A stretch of 64,000 nucleotides of DNA, taken from JANMDU01 sp031375105 (GTDB lineage Bacteria; Pseudomonadota; Gammaproteobacteria; Burkholderiales; Burkholderiaceae_C). The notes beneath the pieces were generated by a model. The model was not told where the DNA came from, did not search any database, and was given only the letters and a program-made list of their open reading frames with translations. Where the stretch lies: contig JANMHJ010000059.1 in the NCBI GenBank assembly GCA_031375105.1, positions 1 through 64,000 on the forward strand, read 5' to 3'. Of the stretch, positions 60,316 to 64,000 are shown one piece after another; the first letter of the stretch is position 1; each line of letters begins with the position of its first letter. The position numbers and the translations under genes are program-made.

Positions 60316-60528
60316 TTGTGCATGAGATGGATATTTATTGAGCGCAAACAATATTAGCAGGCGGCGACCATTGGGTGTTTGAATCAGGAATTTTTTTGGA
60401 AGGCGCGCGGAGGAGAGGATTGGATTATGGCGATCTTTATCGCGTGTGTTTTCAAAAAGAGTTCTGAGGCAAATGCCCGATGGTAGGCCGCAGGTGCGAA
60501 AGGTTGCGTGAAATGGCTAGTGCGCTAA
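60316..60528 (-). other. Open minus-strand remnant right of the IS
   Basis: On the minus strand a stop-free frame of at least 60 codons reads LRTLFENTRDKDRHNPILSS, then ARLPKKFLIQTPNGRRLLIL, and runs across the reconstructed IS target into the fragment at 58.8 kb in a second frame. Neither start codon nor family is clear. It may be the tail of a partner gene (QTPNGRRLL resembles a segment seen in some RelE/Gp49-type toxins) or a dispersed non-coding repeat. Confidence 0.3.
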
Positions 60529-60554
60529 CCCTTCGACAAGCTCAGGGTGAACGG
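60529..60554 (+). repeat. REP-like repeat unit
   Basis: CCCTTCGACAAGCTCAGGGT followed by GAACGG is a unit of a palindromic repeat common in many proteobacteria. A related, diverged inverted pair is inside uvrA at 50851-50913. Confidence 0.75.
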
Positions 60555-60558
60555 TCAA

Positions 60559-60611
60559 ATTTACTATAAATTCAATAGCGTCTTGCGCAGTATCTATGAC
60601 GGCGAGAAGCC
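60559..60611 (+). repeat. ~50-bp dispersed repeat, copy 18 (intergenic)
   Basis: Plus strand: TACTATAAATTCAATAGC, GTCTTGCGCAGTA, TCTATGACGGCGAGAAGCC. It is the first copy after a ~9.8-kb gap without any (last one in uvrA). It lies downstream of livF. Confidence 0.88.
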
Positions 60612-60633
60612 GATTTTGCTTATAAAAGGCGTA

Positions 60634-61347
60634 TCAAACGCCTAAATGCTGCTCAAGGATTTCTGGCTTGGCGATGAGCTCTGCGGATGAGCCGCTGAAG
60701 ACGACTTCGCCTTTGACTAGGATCACGTTGTTATCGGTGATCTGTGTGACGTGCTTCCAGTTTTTATCGACGATGACGAAGCTGATGCCGCATTGTTTGA
60801 TCTCGCCGCAGATGCGCCAGATCTCTCGTGCGATCAGGGGAGCTAGGCCTTCGGTGGCTTCGTCTAGGATCAATACTTCGGGGTTCGTCATGAGGGCGCG
60901 ACCGATGGTGAGCATTTGCTGTTCGCCGCCGGAGAGTTGCTGGCCGCCGTGATTGAGGCGCTCTTTTAATCGGGGGAAGGTATCTAGGACGCGCTCATAC
61001 GTCCAGTCTTTTTGACCTTGTGTTCCGGGGCGCGCTGCCATCTTTAGATTTTCCGTGACGCTCAGGTTAGCGAAAATGCCGCGCCCTTCTGGCACGTAAG
61101 CGATGCCGAGCTGCGCCACTTCAAAGGTGGGGCGGCCTCGCATGTTTTTGCCTTTGATCGTGACTACACCTTGCGCGGGCGGCACGATACCCATGATGGA
61201 TTTCAGCAGGGTGCTTTTGCCCATGCCATTGCGCCCCATGAGGCCAATGGTTTGGCCGCGCTGCACGACGAAATCTACGCCGCGCAGGATGTGGCTTTGG
61301 CCGTAATAGGTGTGGATGCCTTTGGCGGAGATTAAGGTTTCACTCAT
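60634..61347 (-). CDS. livF: Branched-chain amino acid-type ABC transporter ATPase LivF
   Basis: A 237-residue ABC ATPase: Walker A GLMGRNGMGKSTLLKSI (about residues 34-50), signature QLSGGEQQMLTIGRAL, Walker B EVLILDEATEGLAP. YVPEGRGIFANLSVTENL is typical of LivF. It pairs with LivG to power uptake of branched-chain amino acids or amides through LivHM. Last gene of the operon. Its start touches the livG stop. Confidence 0.92.
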   Translation of the reverse strand: MSETLISAKGIHTYYGQSHILRGVDFVVQRGQTIGLMGRNGMGKSTLLKSIMGIVPPAQGVVTIKGKNMRGRPTFEVAQLGIAYVPEGRGIFANLSVTENLKMAARPGTQGQKDWTYERVLDTFPRLKERLNHGGQQLSGGEQQMLTIGRALMTNPEVLILDEATEGLAPLIAREIWRICGEIKQCGISFVIVDKNWKHVTQITDNNVILVKGEVVFSGSSAELIAKPEILEQHLGV

Positions 61348-62117
61348 CAGTGCTCCTCACCTAGATAGGCTGCTTGCACGCCTGCGTCTGCGCGAACCAC
61401 TGCTGGCGTGTCACTTGCAATCACCTGCCCATTGACCATCACCGTGAGGTGATCGGCCACTGCAAACACGGCATCCATATCGTGCTCCACCAACAGCATT
61501 GCGTGATCTGTTTTGAGCTTGAGCAAGAGTTGCACCATGCGCTCGGCTTCAGCCGAGCCCATGCCGGCCAGTGGCTCATCGAGCAGCAGCACTTGCGGCT
61601 CGGTGGCCAGCGTCATGGCGATTTCTAGCTGGCGCTGCTCGCCGTGGCTGGCTGCGCCTGCAACGGTGTGGCGGCGCTCGGTAAGCAAGGCCAGCTCCAT
61701 TGCACGCTCAGCGCGAGCATTCACCGCCGCATCCGCAGATGCACGCGAGAGCCAGCCGAGGGGGTTGAAGGCAAAGCGCTGATCACGCGATTGCGCGGCC
61801 AAGCGAATGTTGTCCCACACAGTGAAGTTGCGGAAGATATTCGTCTTCTGGTAGCTGCGGCCGAGGCGCTGGCGCGAGATCTTTTCTGCGCTCCAGCCGG
61901 TGATGTCAATGCCTGAGAGATGCACGCTGCCCGAGGTGGGCGGCAAATCGCCGGAGAGCAAATTCGTGAGCGTGGATTTGCCTGCACCGTTGGGGCCAAT
62001 CACAGCATGTAAGCGGTTTTGCCAAATATCTAAATTGACTTCATTGACGGCGGCTAAGCCACCGAAGCGCTTGGTGAGACTTTTCGCCGAAAGAACTGGC
62101 GTGGGCATGGCCGTCAT
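61347..62117 (-). CDS. livG: Branched-chain amino acid-type ABC transporter ATPase LivG
   Basis: A 256-residue ABC ATPase with Walker A AVIGPNGAGKSTLTNLL, signature HGEQRQLEIAMTLA and Walker B QVLLLDEPLAGMGSAEAERM. The LivG-type long insertion is present (SYQKTNIFRNFTVWDN). The AASHGEQRQLE signature replaces the common LSYGxQR but keeps GEQR. It overlaps livM by 4 bases. Confidence 0.92.
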   Translation of the reverse strand: MTAMPTPVLSAKSLTKRFGGLAAVNEVNLDIWQNRLHAVIGPNGAGKSTLTNLLSGDLPPTSGSVHLSGIDITGWSAEKISRQRLGRSYQKTNIFRNFTVWDNIRLAAQSRDQRFAFNPLGWLSRASADAAVNARAERAMELALLTERRHTVAGAASHGEQRQLEIAMTLATEPQVLLLDEPLAGMGSAEAERMVQLLLKLKTDHAMLLVEHDMDAVFAVADHLTVMVNGQVIASDTPAVVRADAGVQAAYLGEEH

Positions 62118-63109
62118 TTCTGCTCATCCTTTTTGTCCAGCCATTTCGAGACCAGCCCCAAGATGCCACGCGGTGCAAGAATCACCAGCGCTACGATGAA
62201 GAGCCCCATCCACATTTGCCAATGTTTACCGGTTTGAAAGTTGCCAATCGCTGGTAAATCTTTGAACAAGTGCAGCAGATATTCAAATGAAAACGCACCA
62301 ATCGCTGCGCCAGCGAAATTGCCCATTCCGCCCAAGATCACCATCATGATGGCATGTGCGCTCATGTGAAAGCCCATGAGCTCGGGGTTGACGAAACCGG
62401 TTTGTGCTGCCCATAAATAGCCAGCCAAGCCAGCCAACCCGCCCGCCAAAGTAAACGCGGCGAGCTTGTGCGAAAAAGTGGCAAAGCCTAAAGCCCGCAT
62501 GCGATGCTCATTGGCTCGGATGCCTGCAAGCGCGCGGCCAAAAGGGCTGAAGAGCAGACGGCGCAAGAAGGCATACACGCCCACCATGCTTAGTAGCACC
62601 AGGTAGTAAAAGATTTTTTTGTTTTCCAGATCAACAATGCCGCCCGCGGGTTTGAAGTTGATATACAGCCCATCTGAGCCGCCCAGAGATTTGTTGTCAA
62701 AGAAGATGAAGTACACCATCTGCGCGAAGGCCATCGTCACCATGATGAAGTAAATGCCATGCGTGCGAACCACAAAAAAGCCAATGATGAGCGCAGCCAG
62801 CGCTGAGGCGAGCACAGCCACAGGCAACGTCCACCAAAAGCTTGCCGCTTCTGCTTGCGGTGTGATGAATGCCAGCGCATAGCCTGCCAAGCCAAAGAAG
62901 GCTGCATGCCCGAGCGACACCAGTCCGGTCACGCCTTGCAACAGATCCAAGCTCATCGCAAAAATCGCCATGATCATCATGCTGGCCATGAGGTTGGCGG
63001 AATACTCGCTACCGAAAAACGGAAACACAGCCAAGCCGCAAACGGCAATGGCGAGCAACACATTGACCGTGCGTGGCAAGATCTCTAAATTCGATTGTGG
63101 TGCGCTCAT
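62114..63109 (-). CDS. livM: Branched-chain amino acid-type ABC permease LivM
   Basis: A 331-residue permease with about 9-10 TM segments. GLVSLGHAAFFGLAGYALAF and AGIRANEHRMRALGFATFSH (the EAA-like loop that contacts the ATPases) are diagnostic. The tail is charged (SKWLDKKDEQK). It overlaps livH and livG by 4 bases each, so translation is coupled. Confidence 0.92.
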   Translation of the reverse strand: MSAPQSNLEILPRTVNVLLAIAVCGLAVFPFFGSEYSANLMASMMIMAIFAMSLDLLQGVTGLVSLGHAAFFGLAGYALAFITPQAEAASFWWTLPVAVLASALAALIIGFFVVRTHGIYFIMVTMAFAQMVYFIFFDNKSLGGSDGLYINFKPAGGIVDLENKKIFYYLVLLSMVGVYAFLRRLLFSPFGRALAGIRANEHRMRALGFATFSHKLAAFTLAGGLAGLAGYLWAAQTGFVNPELMGFHMSAHAIMMVILGGMGNFAGAAIGAFSFEYLLHLFKDLPAIGNFQTGKHWQMWMGLFIVALVILAPRGILGLVSKWLDKKDEQK

Positions 63110-63969
63110 TGTTTGAACAAGCCTTCAGGTTTGTAAAGCAACACCAAAGCCATCAACACATAGACCAGCATGCCCGAGACCTGCGGCAACAGGACCTTGC
63201 CAAAAGTATCCACAAAGCCCACCAGCAGCGCGGCGATGAGTGCTCCGCGCACGGAGCCGATGCCGCCAATCACCACCACCACAAAGCACATGATCAACAC
63301 CGAGCTGCCCATATTCGGATAGACGCTAGAAACTGGCGCGGCGATCATGCCGGCGATCGTGGCCAAGCCCACGCCGAGCGCGAACACGAGCGAATGAATC
63401 AGCTTGATGTTTACACCGAGTGCTTCCGTCATCTCGCGGTTAAATGCACCCGCGCGGATTTTCATGCCCAAACGTGTTTTAGAAATCAAGAGATACAAGC
63501 CCAGCGCGAGCAAGAGGCACAGGCCGCTCATGAAGAGGCGATACACGGGATAGGAAAGATTGTCCGTTAGCGGAATCGAGGCTGAGAGCAGGGCGGGGAT
63601 TTGCACGCCATGCACATCATCGCCCCATATCATCGAACGGCCTTCTTCAAAAATGTAGATCAAACCGAAGGTGAGCAACACTTGATCTAAATGATCTCGA
63701 TGATAAAAATGCTGGATCAAAATTTTCTCTAGCAGCAAGCCAAAGACCACCGAGAGCGCCGTTCCGACAAGGATAGCCAAAGTCAAGCTACCCAGTTGCA
63801 TCGACAACGACCAAGCCAGATACGCGCCCAGCATATAAAAACTGCCATGCGCGAGATTGACCACGCCCATGATGCCGAAGATCAGCGTGAGGCCGGCGGC
63901 GAGCATGAACAGCAGCAAGCCGTATTGCACGCTGTTGAGCAACTGGATAAGGAAGTTAGCGAAATCCAT
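63106..63969 (-). CDS. livH: Branched-chain amino acid-type ABC permease LivH
   Basis: A 287-residue permease with about eight TM segments: GLLLFMLAAGLTLIFGIMGV, NLAHGSFYMLGAYLAWSL and AFNREMTEALGVNIKLIHSL are LivH landmarks. I chose ATG 63969. The in-frame TTG at 63984 is less likely. It is complete in the window. The binding-protein gene livK is not seen and may lie beyond the right edge. Confidence 0.9.
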   Translation of the reverse strand: MDFANFLIQLLNSVQYGLLLFMLAAGLTLIFGIMGVVNLAHGSFYMLGAYLAWSLSMQLGSLTLAILVGTALSVVFGLLLEKILIQHFYHRDHLDQVLLTFGLIYIFEEGRSMIWGDDVHGVQIPALLSASIPLTDNLSYPVYRLFMSGLCLLLALGLYLLISKTRLGMKIRAGAFNREMTEALGVNIKLIHSLVFALGVGLATIAGMIAAPVSSVYPNMGSSVLIMCFVVVVIGGIGSVRGALIAALLVGFVDTFGKVLLPQVSGMLVYVLMALVLLYKPEGLFKQ

Positions 63970-64000
63970 GTCGGTGATATGCAATATGCAAGCAAAAAAA

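Noticed and set aside
60634..63969. Urea (urtBCDE) transporter instead of liv
   Set aside because: No urease or urtA gene is present and the ATPase motifs are closer to LivF/LivG. The ligand remains open because the binding protein is outside the window.

Overview
The window looks like a chromosomal segment of a betaproteobacterium of the Burkholderiales, most likely Comamonadaceae. It has a tuf-rpsJ junction, many Bug-type (TctC) solute receptors, a Pil-Chp-like chemosensory operon, a kdsD-kdsC-lptC LPS cluster, and a dense ~50-bp interspersed repeat that I associate with this family from memory only. No rRNA, tRNA or CRISPR array was seen.

Layout. 1-550: end of tuf and rpsJ, closed by a strong terminator. 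636-5634: proC, diverging from glpK-glpD and a HypT-like LysR gene. 5733-9843: two tandem Bug receptors, an M14 deacylase and a TAXI receptor, with no membrane transporter genes. 9856-12850 (minus): SDR, lptC, kdsC, kdsD. 13001-20472 (minus): chemosensory operon of two receiver proteins, CheW, an MCP and a hybrid CheA. 20709-23226: glutathione peroxidase, MTA/SAH nucleosidase and a D-threonine-aldolase-like enzyme. 23325-30388: TetR regulator, tripartite RND efflux system and a rhombosortase-like protease. 30346-31736 (minus): rfaE2 and a diiron ferritin-like protein. 31803-40565: a LitR/CarH-like MerR-B12 regulator facing an eight-gene membrane-lipid cluster (flavoprotein, DUF1365, Cfa-type methyltransferase, CHI-like protein, MFS, DUF3833, SDR, SnoaL-like). 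The spacer between them carries an 11-bp palindrome over the -35 and a leader with two competing stems. 40654-47771: mixed catabolic genes (NicX-like dioxygenase, flavin reductase, EamA exporter, Bug receptor, acetoacetyl-CoA synthetase, DUF3237). 47866-51552: a hypothetical protein and uvrA. 51652-60315: an accessory island with vapBC, higBA, an unrecognised operon (winged-helix protein, secreted vWA protein, 4-TM protein, small protein) divergent from a large P-loop ATPase, and an intact IS256-family element that has split a small gene. 60634-63969 (minus): livF-livG-livM-livH.

Two things stand out. First, at least 18 copies of one ~50-bp repeat (GCTAT..ATAGC arms, TGCGCA core, TATAAGGGC/TATAACGGC block) are scattered through the core regions. 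Twelve lie inside conserved genes, including glpK, cheA, the MTA/SAH nucleosidase gene, rfaE2, acetoacetyl-CoA synthetase and uvrA. There they are read through in frame and add about 15-20 residues. Seven of the eight sense copies use the same reading frame. None is found in the island between 50.8 and 60.5 kb, consistent with recent acquisition of that DNA. Second, the island's five-gene ATPase/membrane/vWA/winged-helix module matches no system I recognise and is a candidate for a new defence or stress system. Its placement between toxin-antitoxin modules and an IS supports that reading, but it remains inference.
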